Shown here: piece by piece, positions 45,684 to 55,158 of the stretch
Layout of the letters: every line of letters starts with the position of its first letter
How positions within the stretch are numbered: position 1 is the first letter of the stretch
NCBI GenBank assembly: GCA_965202875.1
Contig: OZ241870.1
Coordinates: 3,286,001-3,350,000 of the forward strand
Source: HK1 sp965202875
Lineage (GTDB): Bacteria; Pseudomonadota; Gammaproteobacteria; HK1
Direction: 5' to 3'
DNA: 64,000 bases
The notes under the pieces: generated by a model
The model's input: only the letters and a program-made list of their open reading frames with translations
The model's database searches: none
Told to the model about the DNA's origin: nothing
Program-made: the position numbers and the translations under genes

Positions 45684-46394
45684 ATGCAGGACAAGGTGGT
45701 GGTGATCACCGGAGCGGCGCGCGGTTTCGGACGCGCGATCGCCGAGCGCATGGGCCGGGACGGGGGCCGCGTCGTCGCGTGGGACGTCGCCCCGGACCCG
45801 GCCCAGCCGGTTGCGCACGTCGAGCGGATGGACGTGAGCGACCCGGACTCGGTCGAGGCCGCGACCCGGAACACCCTTGCGGCCATGAGCCGCATCGACG
45901 TGCTCGTGAACAACGCCGGGGTGAACGGACCCACGGTGCCGAACTGGGAGTACCCGATCGAGGACTGGCGGCGGGTGATCGCGGTCGACCTGACCGGAGT
46001 CTTCCTGTGCTGCCGATCGGTCGTCCCGCACATGCGCGAGCGCGGCGAGGGACGAATCGTCAACGTCGCTTCGGTGGCCGGCAAGGAGGGCAACGCGAAC
46101 GCGGGACCGTATTCGGCCGCCAAGGCCGGGGTCATCGCGCTCACGAAATCCCTGGGCAAGGAGCTTGCCACCAGCGGCGTGCTCGTGAACTGCATCACCC
46201 CGGCGATCGCCGACACCGGGCTGCTGCGCGAAATGACCCCGGAGTACGTCGAGGAAGTCAGGGCGAAGATCCCGATGGGCCGGTTCTGCCGGGTGGAGGA
46301 GGTGGCCGAGATGGTCGCGTTCCTGAGCGGGCCCGGCTGCACGTTCACGACGGGCGGGGTGTTCGACCTCACCGGCGGCCGGTCGGTGTACTGA
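45684..46394 (+). CDS. Short-chain dehydrogenase/reductase
   Basis: 236 residues; ATG with GGAGG. Cofactor motif TGAARGFGRAIA (15 residues in), NNAG at about 79, catalytic Ser in NVASVAG and YSAAK (Y and K). Ends with the usual TGGVFDLTGGRSVY. Divergent from the MaoC-like gene; substrate unknown, possibly a 3-hydroxyacyl or sugar-derived compound. Confidence 0.9.
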   Translation: MQDKVVVITGAARGFGRAIAERMGRDGGRVVAWDVAPDPAQPVAHVERMDVSDPDSVEAATRNTLAAMSRIDVLVNNAGVNGPTVPNWEYPIEDWRRVIAVDLTGVFLCCRSVVPHMRERGEGRIVNVASVAGKEGNANAGPYSAAKAGVIALTKSLGKELATSGVLVNCITPAIADTGLLREMTPEYVEEVRAKIPMGRFCRVEEVAEMVAFLSGPGCTFTTGGVFDLTGGRSVY

Positions 46395-46567
46395 ATCCGG
46401 CGGGGGTTCGATCGCTCCCGGCTCCCCGCCTCGCTCCCGGTCTTCTGCCCCGCTCCCGCCCCCTGCCCGACTTCACGAAGGTCACCCCGTGATGTCGGTC
46501 CGGTATCCGGAACGGCGCCGGGGACGCTGCGATGGACGACCTGATGGGCCGGGTGCAGCCGCGCCGG

Positions 46568-47686
46568 TCAGCTCCGCCGGCACTCGCCGTCGAGCACCTC
46601 GAGCAGCACCTCCTCGGGCACGTTTCCATCGACGACAGGCGAGCCGATCCCGTCCAGCAGGACGAAGTGGATACGGCCGGAGACGGTCTTCTTGTCGTGC
46701 GCCATGTGCAGGAGAAGCGCGCGCGGGTTCCATGTGCGGTTCGACGCCAGCGCCGCGATCCGGTCGGGGAGGCGGACGTCGCGCAAGTGGGCGCGCACGC
46801 GCTCGACAACGGAAGGATCGCAACGGCCGCTCTTCGCTGAGAGCGCCGCGGCGGCCGCGAGCCCGGCCGCCACCGCCTCGCCGTGCAGCAACGCGCCGTA
46901 CCCGGCCTCGGCCTCCAGGGCGTGCGCGAAGGTGTGGCCGAGGTTGGCGAGCGCCCGATCACCCCGGTCGCGCTCGTCCACGGCGACGATCCCGGCCTTC
47001 GTTTCGCAGCCCATCCGCACCGACTCGATCAGTGGGCTGGAGTCGAGCGCGAGCAACGCCGATGCGTTGTCCTCCAGCCAACGGAACTCCGCCTCGCCGC
47101 GGATCAGGCCGCACTTTACGATCTCGCCGTACCCGGAGAGGAGCTCGCGGCGCGGGAGGCTTTCCAGCACGCTCACGTCGTTGAGCACGATCCGGGGTTG
47201 GTGGAACGTGCCGACCAGGTTCTTGCCGTGGGGGGTGTTGATCGCGTTCTTGCCGCCGACTGCGCTGTCCACCTGGGACATCAGCGTGGTCGGAACCTGG
47301 ACGAGGTCGATGCCGCGCATGAACAGGGCGGCTGCAAAGCCCGCGACGTCGCCGACGACCCCGCCCCCGAACGCCACGAGCACCGTGGACCGGTCGACGC
47401 CGAGGTCGAGGAGCCGATGGAGCAGCACTTCCAGCTCCCGGAACGACTTCGCCCCTTCGCCGGCCGGAATGGTGAGCGCATCCCACCCGTCGCAGAGCCG
47501 GTCGAGGACCGCAGCGAGACGCGGCAGGTGGGCGTCCCGGATCACCGCGTCGGTGACCACGACGGCCCGGCGGCCCACGATGATGGGCGCCAGTACTTCC
47601 TCGGCCGTCTCCAGCAGCCGCTCGCCGATCACGATGTCGTATCCGCGCTCCCCGAGGTCCACGCGGACTGTCCGGTGCCCACCCAT
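46568..47686 (-). CDS. aroB: 3-dehydroquinate synthase
   Basis: 372 residues, full length. NAD-binding GGGVVGDVAGFAAALFMRGI, QVPTTLMSQVDSAVGGKNAI, and metal/substrate residues in GYGEIVKCGLI and NLGHTFAHALEAEAGYG. Converts DAHP to 3-dehydroquinate in the shikimate pathway. The usual neighbour aroK is not present. Confidence 0.95.
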   Translation of the reverse strand: MGGHRTVRVDLGERGYDIVIGERLLETAEEVLAPIIVGRRAVVVTDAVIRDAHLPRLAAVLDRLCDGWDALTIPAGEGAKSFRELEVLLHRLLDLGVDRSTVLVAFGGGVVGDVAGFAAALFMRGIDLVQVPTTLMSQVDSAVGGKNAINTPHGKNLVGTFHQPRIVLNDVSVLESLPRRELLSGYGEIVKCGLIRGEAEFRWLEDNASALLALDSSPLIESVRMGCETKAGIVAVDERDRGDRALANLGHTFAHALEAEAGYGALLHGEAVAAGLAAAAALSAKSGRCDPSVVERVRAHLRDVRLPDRIAALASNRTWNPRALLLHMAHDKKTVSGRIHFVLLDGIGSPVVDGNVPEEVLLEVLDGECRRS

Positions 47687-47780
47687 CGTCTTTCGATCTC
47701 CCCGGTTTGCCTTTGGTCCGCTTCCCGGTCCCGTCGGCCACCGAACCGCGAGGGACAACTTTTCAATGGTCGCGGACGAT

Positions 47781-47862
47781 TCGGCGCCCGCTTCATTGCG
47801 TCCCGGTCTCCCGGTCCACTTCAATCCGCTCTCGACCGTGCCGTCGCGCCGGCAGACGGGCC
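47781..47862. repeat. Second copy of the histidine-phosphatase gene 3' end
   Basis: About 80 bp matching 47881-47960 (TCCCGGTCTCCCGGTCCAC shared), lying just downstream of that gene's stop, about 88% identical. Confidence 0.82.
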
Positions 47863-47891
47863 CTCCGGTCTGCAGAAGACCCGGCGCCCGC

Positions 47892-48506
47892 TCATCGCGT
47901 CCCGGTCTCCCGGTCCACCTTCAATTCGGTCTCGACCGTCCCATCGAGCCGGTAGACCGTATCCTGGTCCTCGCCGAGGGCGATGACATCCGCACCGGTG
48001 ATGCCGCGGGCGGCCGCGCGGAGGAACTTGTTGATCACGCCGTGGCAGACGATCAGGGCATCCCGTCCGGCGGCCTCGTGTGCATCGAGGAAGTGTCGGG
48101 TGCGAGCGAGCACGTCGGCGCCGCTTTCGCCGCCGGGCGGATGGAAACGGATCGGGTCCTCCAGACGCAGGCGGGCAAGTTCCGGGTGCTCGGCCGCAAC
48201 GGCATCCCAACCCGGAGAACCGGCCAGGATGCCGACGTTGAAGTCGATGATGCGCTCGTCCGTCCGCACGTCGCCCGCGCCACGGCCGAGCGCGTCCGCG
48301 ATGATCGCCGCCGTCTCGAAGGCCCGTCCGAGCGGGCTCGCAACGATGTCGATCCACGGGTCCGGAAGGACCTCCCGCAGCAGGCGCCCGAGCGCGGCGG
48401 CCTGCCTTCGCCCGGTCCCGGTCAGCGGCGACTCCCGGCGGCCCTGGATACGCCCGGTCCGGTTCCACTCGCTTTCCCCGTGGCGCACGAGGTAAAGAAC
48501 GCTCAC
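47892..48506 (-). CDS. Histidine phosphatase (phosphoglycerate-mutase-like)
   Basis: 204 residues. Phosphohistidine motif LVRHGESEWN (H9), then SPLGRAFETAAII, the acid region GGESGADVLAR and second His in LIVCHGVINKFL. Likely a broad small-molecule phosphatase of the GpmB/CobC group. Its 3' end is duplicated downstream. Confidence 0.9.
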   Translation of the reverse strand: MSVLYLVRHGESEWNRTGRIQGRRESPLTGTGRRQAAALGRLLREVLPDPWIDIVASPLGRAFETAAIIADALGRGAGDVRTDERIIDFNVGILAGSPGWDAVAAEHPELARLRLEDPIRFHPPGGESGADVLARTRHFLDAHEAAGRDALIVCHGVINKFLRAAARGITGADVIALGEDQDTVYRLDGTVETELKVDRETGTR

Positions 48507-48584
48507 GGGACACCCCGGTTCCGGCGCTCGGACAAAGTGTTTCCCCGATTGTCGTATGAATCAAGGGCCTGTCGTTCCCCCCGA

Positions 48585-48620
48585 TCGAGCCGGGGACAAG
48601 CTCCGAGAAAGCCCGTCGTT
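48585..48620. repeat. Dispersed repeat with GAGCCGGGGACAAG core, copy 2
   Basis: Matches 4782-4818; here followed by CCCGCTTCCGCGGGGGC hairpin sequence. Confidence 0.65.
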
Positions 48621-48704
48621 CCCCCGCTTCCGCGGGGGCAGTGACAGCCTGTGCCTGCAAAAGCGGATAGCCTGAAGAAGACCATTCACGCGTGCGGCTT
48701 ACCC

Positions 48705-50126
48705 TCACCGGCAAGCTCGTCGCACCCATCGAACCAGGCGATGAGTCGGGCCGGGTCGGCTTGCGGGCGACAGCTTCGGGGACGGTGGCGGAGCTTCAGC
48801 ACGACGGTCAGCGCTGCGAACCCGCTGATTGAGCCACGCGATCCGGTCGGAGCCGTCGACGCCCCAGGCGCCGGCGATCGACATGCCGGCGGCCGGGCCG
48901 GGCCGCGCCCGAACCCCGGTCTGCAACGGGGCCAGGCCCGGGTTCAGCCGCGTGCGCACGATGATGCAGAGGATGTTGGAGCCCGCCATCATCGGTCCGG
49001 GCAGGAAGGCGGCGGCGAACAGGGCGTTGATGGAGGTCGATGCCGACAGCCCTCCCGTCGCGAGGGAGCCGGTTACGGGGCGGCACGGAGCGCGGCGAGG
49101 AATTCCGCTTCGTCCGCACGAAAGTGCCGCCTCCAGCACCGCGTCCCCGGAGGACGCGGCAAACGCCGGATCGGCGGTCAAGCCCTCCGACACGTCGCCG
49201 CCCCGCGACAGCAGCATCCGGCGCGCGATCTTCGCCAAGGCCTCGGCCCGGCCTTCCCCTTGGTCGCGCTCGAGCCCTTCCGCCAGACCCTCCAGGCGGC
49301 CCAGCGCACGGCCTGCCCTCCGGCTCCGATCGCGCAAGGAGCGGAGCAGCGGATCGTCGTCCGGTCCCGTCCGGTCCCGTCCCCTCCCGAGCCCCGAGAA
49401 AGCCATCCCGACCCGCTCCAGAACCGCGCAGGTCCACGCCGAAGGAACCGTCTCGTTCAGCGCCGCGTGGATCTCCTCGGCCTGCCAACCCGCAAACGCC
49501 CGGCTCCGTCCGAAACCCGGTAGGCCTCGCCTTCGAGCTGGTGGCTCGTCAGCCCCGGCAGCCGCCCCTTCCTGGCTGGCCGTCCGCTTATGCGGCACGT
49601 CCACCCACACTTCCGGAAAGCCCCAGGCCTCGTAGATCCGGAGCTTGCCCCGGCAGACGTTCGTGCTGTGGTCGACCTCCAGCACCACGTCCGGGACGTC
49701 GTCCTCGCCCAACACCATCGCCCTGGCGCCCGGCAGCCGGGCGCGCGCCGGGTGCAGATATACGGACTCGTCGGCCTGCCGGATGCGCCACGCCTCGCCC
49801 CGAGCGTCGCGCAGCAACAGATCCATCGAGCCGTAGCCCTTGATGGGCGAGCCGCGCACCCCGGCGACCAGGGTCGCGAGCCTCATCAGGGTGCGCGACG
49901 GCGCCTCGTGGTACGGTCTGGTCGGTTCGCAGACCCAGGCGGTTTCGCTGGCGCCGTCCCAGAACTCCAGCCGCCCGTCGTAGAGGTCGAGCGCTTCGCG
50001 CGGCAGGCAGACGGGCTTGCAGCCGGGGAACTCCGGCTCCGACGAAGGGGGAGAGTCCAGGGGCGGCGTGCTCCGGCGCCGCAACGTGTCGGCCACGCCG
50101 GCATCGGGGGGATGAATGGTGTCCAT
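48705..50126 (-). CDS. Uma2-family (DUF820) endonuclease-like protein, C-terminal frame altered
   Basis: 473 residues from the ATG at 50126. PD-(D/E)XK features of Uma2: GYGSMDLLLRDARGEAWRIR, DVPDVVLEVDHSTNVCRGKL and RIYEAWGFPEVWVDVP (about residues 85-170). A helical, Arg-rich second half follows. Near 49080-49140 another frame would read HFRADEAEFLAALRAAP then stop, the common Uma2 ending. The annotated frame therefore seems to have lost register and adds about 125 foreign residues. Uma2 proteins are abundant in cyanobacteria and some proteobacteria; biological role unclear. Confidence 0.72.
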   Translation of the reverse strand: MDTIHPPDAGVADTLRRRSTPPLDSPPSSEPEFPGCKPVCLPREALDLYDGRLEFWDGASETAWVCEPTRPYHEAPSRTLMRLATLVAGVRGSPIKGYGSMDLLLRDARGEAWRIRQADESVYLHPARARLPGARAMVLGEDDVPDVVLEVDHSTNVCRGKLRIYEAWGFPEVWVDVPHKRTASQEGAAAGADEPPARRRGLPGFGRSRAFAGWQAEEIHAALNETVPSAWTCAVLERVGMAFSGLGRGRDRTGPDDDPLLRSLRDRSRRAGRALGRLEGLAEGLERDQGEGRAEALAKIARRMLLSRGGDVSEGLTADPAFAASSGDAVLEAALSCGRSGIPRRAPCRPVTGSLATGGLSASTSINALFAAAFLPGPMMAGSNILCIIVRTRLNPGLAPLQTGVRARPGPAAGMSIAGAWGVDGSDRIAWLNQRVRSADRRAEAPPPSPKLSPASRPGPTHRLVRWVRRACR

Positions 50127-50194
50127 GCCGGCATTCCAGGCCCGTGTCGCGGGTGGAGCCAACCCGAGCCCAGTGTAGCCGGGGGTCGGAGCGA

Positions 50195-50400
50195 ACACGG
50201 GGTCGGAGCGAACACGAGGCCGGAGAATTCGATCGTCCCCTCCCCCACCGGCAGCAGGCCGGAGATCGCTTTGAGCAGGGCGGACCTGCCGGCGCCGCCG
50301 GGCAAGGCGGCGATCTGCCCTTCGGACACCGACGGATCGACCCTCGCGGGATCTGCACCCCGCCGTCTCCGGTGGTCACGCCGCGTATCGAGAGCATTCG
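50195..50400 (-). pseudogene. Decayed livF fragment
   Basis: Minus-strand frames give MLSIRGVT, VSEGQIAALPGGAGRSALLK and AISGLLPVGEGTIEFSGLVF. This is the LivF N-terminus with a broken Walker A (GGNGAGKS has become GGAGRS). No signature or Walker B remains. May be the lost ATPase of an incomplete transporter set. Confidence 0.65.
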
Positions 50401-50499
50401 TCTTCCGCCGACGAACGAGGCGGTCCGGACGACCCCGGGGCGCGAGCCATGACACAAACAACCCGACGGCCTCGACACGGGCCGCTCCCGGGAGCCGTC

Positions 50500-51555
50500 T
50501 CAGGGCAGGATCTTCGCCGCCCGGTACTCCTCGATCAGCGCGAGCAGCCGCGTCTCGCTGTCCGCCCACTCGTGGAAGCCGAACGCCCGCGCCTTGTTCG
50601 TGCCGAGGATCTCGTCCCAGGTCCGTTCGAGGGTGGCGTCGAGGTAGCCCCAGTTCGCGATCCCGGAGAGCGCGCGTGGCGCGAGCCCGTACCGTACGCG
50701 GATCCGCTCCCAGACCCCTTCCCGGCCCTGCATCGATTGCGCGAGGCGCATCGGCCGCACGCTCCCGCAGGCCATGCCGAAGGCGCCGGCGATGCGCGGC
50801 CAGAGGCGGCGCCACCTAAAGATGTCGCCGTTGGTCACGTTGAACGCCTGACCCGCGCACGCGGGCTCGTCCGCCATCCACGCCGCCGCCCGCGCGAGCA
50901 GCTCGATCGAGGTCACCTGGGTCAGGCTGCGGTACGCGCCTTCCGGCCCCGGAAAATCAAGGGCGCAGCCGAGCTCGCGGCAGATGGCCGCGTACGCGCC
51001 GAGCGACGAGACGAGGTTGCGGGCGATGTCCGGAGAGAAGTGCAACAGGGTGTTCGGCCGCGACGCCGACCAGCGCCACGGCCGCCCCTCGGAGCGCCGC
51101 CGCAGCAGGTCTTCCTGGTCGTAGTTGAAGTTTTCGATCGGCGCACGCGGATCGTCCTCGCGGGCGGGAGTCGGAAAGGGCCCGACGTGCACGCCGTAGA
51201 CCTTGCCACCCTGCACGAGGTGCACGTGCCGCAGCGGTCCGCGTTCGGCCGCACTCAGCACGTTGTCGAGCAACGCGAGGTTGGTCGCGGCGTCTTCGAT
51301 CGTCTGCTCCCGGTGGGAGGCCCGGGCGCAGTAGAACAGGCGCGTGGCGTCCCCGTGCCCGTCCAGCGCCCGCCGGCACTGCCCGGCATCCGCGAGATCG
51401 ACCCGGGCGTACTCCACGCCGGCGACCGGACGCTCCGGTGGATTGCGCGACAGGCCGACAACCGCCCGATCCCCGGTCGATGCAAGCTCGCGCGCGATGG
51501 CGCCGCCCACCGCTCCGGTCGCTCCCGCGATGATCGCTTTTCGGCTTTCTTTCAT
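50500..51555 (-). CDS. PRISE-type SDR (progesterone 5-beta-reductase/iridoid synthase-like)
   Basis: 351 residues. NADP motif IIAGATGAVGGAIAREL; family blocks FYCARASHREQTIEDAATNL, HLVQGGKVYGVHVGPF and NFNYDQEDLL. The latter corresponds to the NFYYxxED active-site tyrosine region of PRISE enzymes. Also FNVTNGDIFRWRRLWPRIA. Bacterial homologues reduce enones; natural substrate unknown. Confidence 0.85.
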   Translation of the reverse strand: MKESRKAIIAGATGAVGGAIARELASTGDRAVVGLSRNPPERPVAGVEYARVDLADAGQCRRALDGHGDATRLFYCARASHREQTIEDAATNLALLDNVLSAAERGPLRHVHLVQGGKVYGVHVGPFPTPAREDDPRAPIENFNYDQEDLLRRRSEGRPWRWSASRPNTLLHFSPDIARNLVSSLGAYAAICRELGCALDFPGPEGAYRSLTQVTSIELLARAAAWMADEPACAGQAFNVTNGDIFRWRRLWPRIAGAFGMACGSVRPMRLAQSMQGREGVWERIRVRYGLAPRALSGIANWGYLDATLERTWDEILGTNKARAFGFHEWADSETRLLALIEEYRAAKILP

Positions 51556-51761
51556 TTGTTGCTCCCGCGCGGCGTCCGCACGGGCACCGTACCCGTACCG
51601 CCGGTTCGGAAGGGTACAGGGTTCAAGGATGGATGGAGCAGATGGGACGCGGAAACGCGCAAACGGCGCCGATCCGCGATGCGGTCCCGGCGATGGCCGC
51701 CACCCTGCTCCGGACTCCGTTCGGCACGGCTCGGGGGTCCTCCCGAGTGTCGTCTGTCGAA

Positions 51762-51853
51762 CACAGGATCATCCTCTGCCTGAACTGTGGTCGAATATCC
51801 GAATCGACAAGTTACGGAAGTTGTTCGGCACAGGAAATGGAGGGATCCCCGAG
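51762..51853. repeat. 95-bp dispersed element, copy 2
   Basis: Close match to 13767-13861, same orientation. Lies between the PRISE gene and the alcohol dehydrogenase gene in a 433-bp gap that contains no recognised gene. Confidence 0.8.
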
Positions 51854-51988
51854 CTGTAAGACGCTTCCGGCCGCGGCGGACCGTCCGACCCGGTTCGGCA
51901 ACTCCGTCTACGGCGCATCGTCTGGACGGCCGAACCCCCCGAATACCGAACATTCCGGCGAAGAGACCGCCGCATACGGAGCACCGAC

Positions 51989-53074
51989 ATGAAAGCCGCC
52001 GTCAGCTACGGGGCCGGCGAAGCGCTGGTCGTGGAAGAGATCGACATCTCCCCTCCCGGCGAGGGGGAAGTGCTGGTGCAGGTCGGCGCCTGTGCCATCT
52101 GCCAGAGCGATCTGCACTCTCTGAGCGGCGCTTGGCCCAGCGAGACGTTTCCCATGATCTGCGGCCACGAAGTGGCGGGGACGGTGGCGGAGCGGGGCGC
52201 CGGGGTCGTCACCTTGCGCGAGGGCGATCGAGTCGTCGTGAGCCTGGTGCGCGACTGCCGGCAGTGCCGCTACTGCAAGACGGGGCACCCCTATCTTTGC
52301 GAGGGCCGGCTCCCCATCGACTCCGAAACGCGCTTTCGCAACCGTGGGGGCCTGCGCATCCATCAAGGCTTGCGCACGGGCGGCTTTGCCGAGCAGGTTC
52401 TGGTCCACCACTCCCAGACGGTGGTCATCCCCGACGACATGCCCCTGGAACACGCGGGGCTCCTGGCCTGCGGCGTGTTGACCGGTTTCGGCGCGGTGGT
52501 CAACGCGGCGCGCATGGAGCCGGGGCGAACGGCCGCGGTCGTCGGGGTCGGCGGCGTCGGCATCAACTGCGTGCAGGGCGCGGCCATCGCCGGTGCGCGG
52601 ACCTTGATGGCGATCGACGTGGAGCCCGCGAAGTTCGCTCTGGCCCAGGCGCTCGGCGCCACCCATGCACTGAACCCGAAGGACGGCGGGGTCGCGGAGG
52701 CGGTCGCCGAGATCACCGGGGGCGCCGGCGTCGACTATGTCTTCGTGGCGGCCGGAAGCGCGGAAGCCATCGAACTCGGCGGCGACCTCCTGGCCAGGCT
52801 CGGCTGCATGGTCGTCGCCTCCATGCCGCCGGCCGGGGTGACCGCGCCCCTGAAGCCCGACGACCTCGTCAGCAAGAACCAGACCTTCATTGGCACCAAG
52901 ATGGGCGCGGCGCGGCTGCCGAAGGACGTCCCGCGCCTGATCGAGCTGTACCGGGAAGGTCGGCTGAAGCTCGCCGAACTGATCGCGGACCGCTACCCGC
53001 TGGAGAAAATCAACCGGGCCCTCGACACCGCCGGACAAGGCGCCGCGGCGCGCAACGTCATCGTCTTCGAGTGA
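51989..53074 (+). CDS. Zinc-dependent alcohol dehydrogenase (MDR family)
   Basis: 361 residues. Catalytic zinc ligands C38 and H60-E61 (CGHEVAGTV), structural zinc cysteines C90, C93, C96 and C104 (CRQCRYCKTGHPYLC). Rossmann AAVVGVGGVGINCVQGAAIA. Full length. Preceded by the dispersed element; substrate unknown. Confidence 0.9.
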   Translation: MKAAVSYGAGEALVVEEIDISPPGEGEVLVQVGACAICQSDLHSLSGAWPSETFPMICGHEVAGTVAERGAGVVTLREGDRVVVSLVRDCRQCRYCKTGHPYLCEGRLPIDSETRFRNRGGLRIHQGLRTGGFAEQVLVHHSQTVVIPDDMPLEHAGLLACGVLTGFGAVVNAARMEPGRTAAVVGVGGVGINCVQGAAIAGARTLMAIDVEPAKFALAQALGATHALNPKDGGVAEAVAEITGGAGVDYVFVAAGSAEAIELGGDLLARLGCMVVASMPPAGVTAPLKPDDLVSKNQTFIGTKMGAARLPKDVPRLIELYREGRLKLAELIADRYPLEKINRALDTAGQGAAARNVIVFE

Positions 53075-53542
53075 CGAGGACCGCCGGGAGGGCCGGCCGG
53101 CTCGACTCCCCGCCCGCGCGCGGCGCAACGCGGCGCCGATGCGCTCCACGCCTGGAAGGGTATCCCGCCGGCCGCTCGCAAGAAGTGCGAGATCGGTGGC
53201 CGAGACTCAATCGATCCGTTTGTTCCCTGAGAATATATGATATATCTTTCCTTCACCTCTCGTCCCGGAAACAACGCAATGTCGCCAGCCTGCCCCGACT
53301 TCCCCAGGGAAGAATTCGAGCACCGCCACGCCAGGGCCCGCGCCTTGATGGCCGAGCGGAACATCGATGCCTTGTTCATCACCGAAAAGCTCAATTACGC
53401 CTACTTCTCCGGCCACCGCTCCTGCCAGAACCCCGTCGACAAGATCCGCTCCTACATGTTCATCCTGCCCCAGGGACGACGATCCCGTCCTGATCACCAT
53501 GCCCTTCGAGGTCATGCAGGTCGAGCAGACCACATATGTCGA

Positions 53543-55158
53543 GGGTGTAACTCTGAAACTGATCCATCACGCCGCCCGTTTACAAGGAAACGGTATGACG
53601 TTGTCGGGAATCGTCACTTCCCGATGGTAGGTCCCTGACAGCATCTCCCAGGCCGAATCGAACCGCCCACTTTGTATCAGGGCGCGAAGCGTCAGGATGG
53701 CCTGCCCCCCGGCATGACGCCAGCGCATCCCCGAACGCTTCAGCCGTTGGGTGACCAACGTCTTGCACGCCGCCTCCACCACCCCCGAGCCAATGGGCAG
53801 ATGCCGTGCCTTCGCCTCGGCATAGCCCATGCGGTGACGGTGGTTGCGGAAGTATCCCAACACCTCGGCGATACGCTTGCTCTTCGGCTGCTTCCTGCGT
53901 TGATGGTTCAGCGAACGAATCACCTTCTCCACGCCGCCGCACTCATGGCGCAACAGATGGCGCAGCTTCTCGTAGTGCGCCCGCCCCTTCGCATCGTCCT
54001 GTCCATAGCAGGCATCGAGTCCCGACTTCAGTTGCTCGGCCGCATGGTAGAAGTCCACCACCGCCGTGCCCTGCGGCGCCAACGTATCAAGATAGCGCCA
54101 GTTGTCATGCGCCCCGTCGGCTATCTTGACCACCTGCAGGTCCGGACGCTTTGCAAGCACCGCCTCAAGCTCCGCGCACAACGTCTTCTTCAACGCCTCC
54201 TTGCACGGCTGCGGCATCCGACCCACATACACCGTCTCCAGCCGCTCCCCCTCGGCATCACAGGTCGTGAGCGTCCCACACCCCGCCTCCTGATAGCCTG
54301 AGCTCCCATCCGCCCGCTTCGCATCCTTCATCGGCACCATCACCCCATCGAGCGACACCGCCACCGTCACCGCCTCCTCCGCCACCGCGCACCCCTTGCG
54401 CAACGCCGCCTCGAACGCCTCGCGCTGCCCCTCCCACCGCGCGCCCAACTCCTTCGGCAACCGGTCCAGCGAGCTCTTCGAAGGCCTCATCCGCCCCCAC
54501 TCCCGAAACACCGCCTCCCCTTCCTGCGGCGTCACGTGCGCCACCACCACGCTCGCCTGACGCGCCGCCAGCCCCGTCCAGTGCCCCGCCACTATCCCCG
54601 CACGCCACTCCATCGGCGCCACCGCGCGCTCACCGCCACATCGGTACAGCGTGCGATGCACCCCCACCGCTCCCCCCGCACTCGTGTACGTCGCGTGACT
54701 GCGCAGCACCCGGTGGTACCGCCGCCCCTCCATCTCGACGAATGGCAGGTCCACGTCCAGACGCTCCAGCGTCTCCCCCACCACCTCGCGCTCGGCTTCG
54801 GCAAACAGCCCACGGAGCTCCCGCTCCACTCCTTCGAAGTCCTCCCCCGTCACCGGGCGCGCTCGCAAGGCGTTGACCTGCTCGACCAATCGCGCGAGGG
54901 CTTGCTCTCCTCGCTCGCTGTGGCTGGCGCAATGGGCGGGTGCGTGAAATACTGACATTGGGGCAGCCCTCCGGGGCGATGTTGGGGTTCACACCAAACA
55001 TTGTTCCAGAGGTTCACTGCCCCGTCTTCCCTCCCGTTGAGCCCGCTCCTGACAAATTGTCACCAGAGCCCTTTAGCTCCTCTCCCTTCAAAATATACAA
55101 CTTCAATGATTTCGATCAGTTACAAAGACTTCTTAATGTCAATTTGAGATCTACACCC
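53543..55158 (-). mobile_element. ISKra4-family insertion sequence with target duplication
   Basis: 1616 bp. Ends are GGGTGTAAC... and the complement of ...GATCTACACCC; about 15 of the first 20 terminal bases match as inverted repeats. Flanking direct repeats TATGTCGA (53535-53542 and 55159-55166; a ninth base G is ambiguous) are the target-site duplication. One transposase gene fills it. Recent insertion judged by the intact duplication. Confidence 0.9.
53567..54958 (-). CDS. ISKra4-family transposase
   Basis: 463 residues, apparently complete. Features: AVSLDGVMVPMKDAKR (first catalytic Asp region), CGTLTTCDAEGERLETVYVG, VKIADGAHDNWRYLDTLAPQ with D, VVDFYHAAEQL, and IGSGVVEAACKTLVTQRLKR with the final Glu, then GMRWRHAGGQAILTLRAL. 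These are the DDE regions of the ISKra4 group. Confidence 0.92.
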   Translation of the reverse strand: MSVFHAPAHCASHSERGEQALARLVEQVNALRARPVTGEDFEGVERELRGLFAEAEREVVGETLERLDVDLPFVEMEGRRYHRVLRSHATYTSAGGAVGVHRTLYRCGGERAVAPMEWRAGIVAGHWTGLAARQASVVVAHVTPQEGEAVFREWGRMRPSKSSLDRLPKELGARWEGQREAFEAALRKGCAVAEEAVTVAVSLDGVMVPMKDAKRADGSSGYQEAGCGTLTTCDAEGERLETVYVGRMPQPCKEALKKTLCAELEAVLAKRPDLQVVKIADGAHDNWRYLDTLAPQGTAVVDFYHAAEQLKSGLDACYGQDDAKGRAHYEKLRHLLRHECGGVEKVIRSLNHQRRKQPKSKRIAEVLGYFRNHRHRMGYAEAKARHLPIGSGVVEAACKTLVTQRLKRSGMRWRHAGGQAILTLRALIQSGRFDSAWEMLSGTYHREVTIPDNVIPFPCKRAA

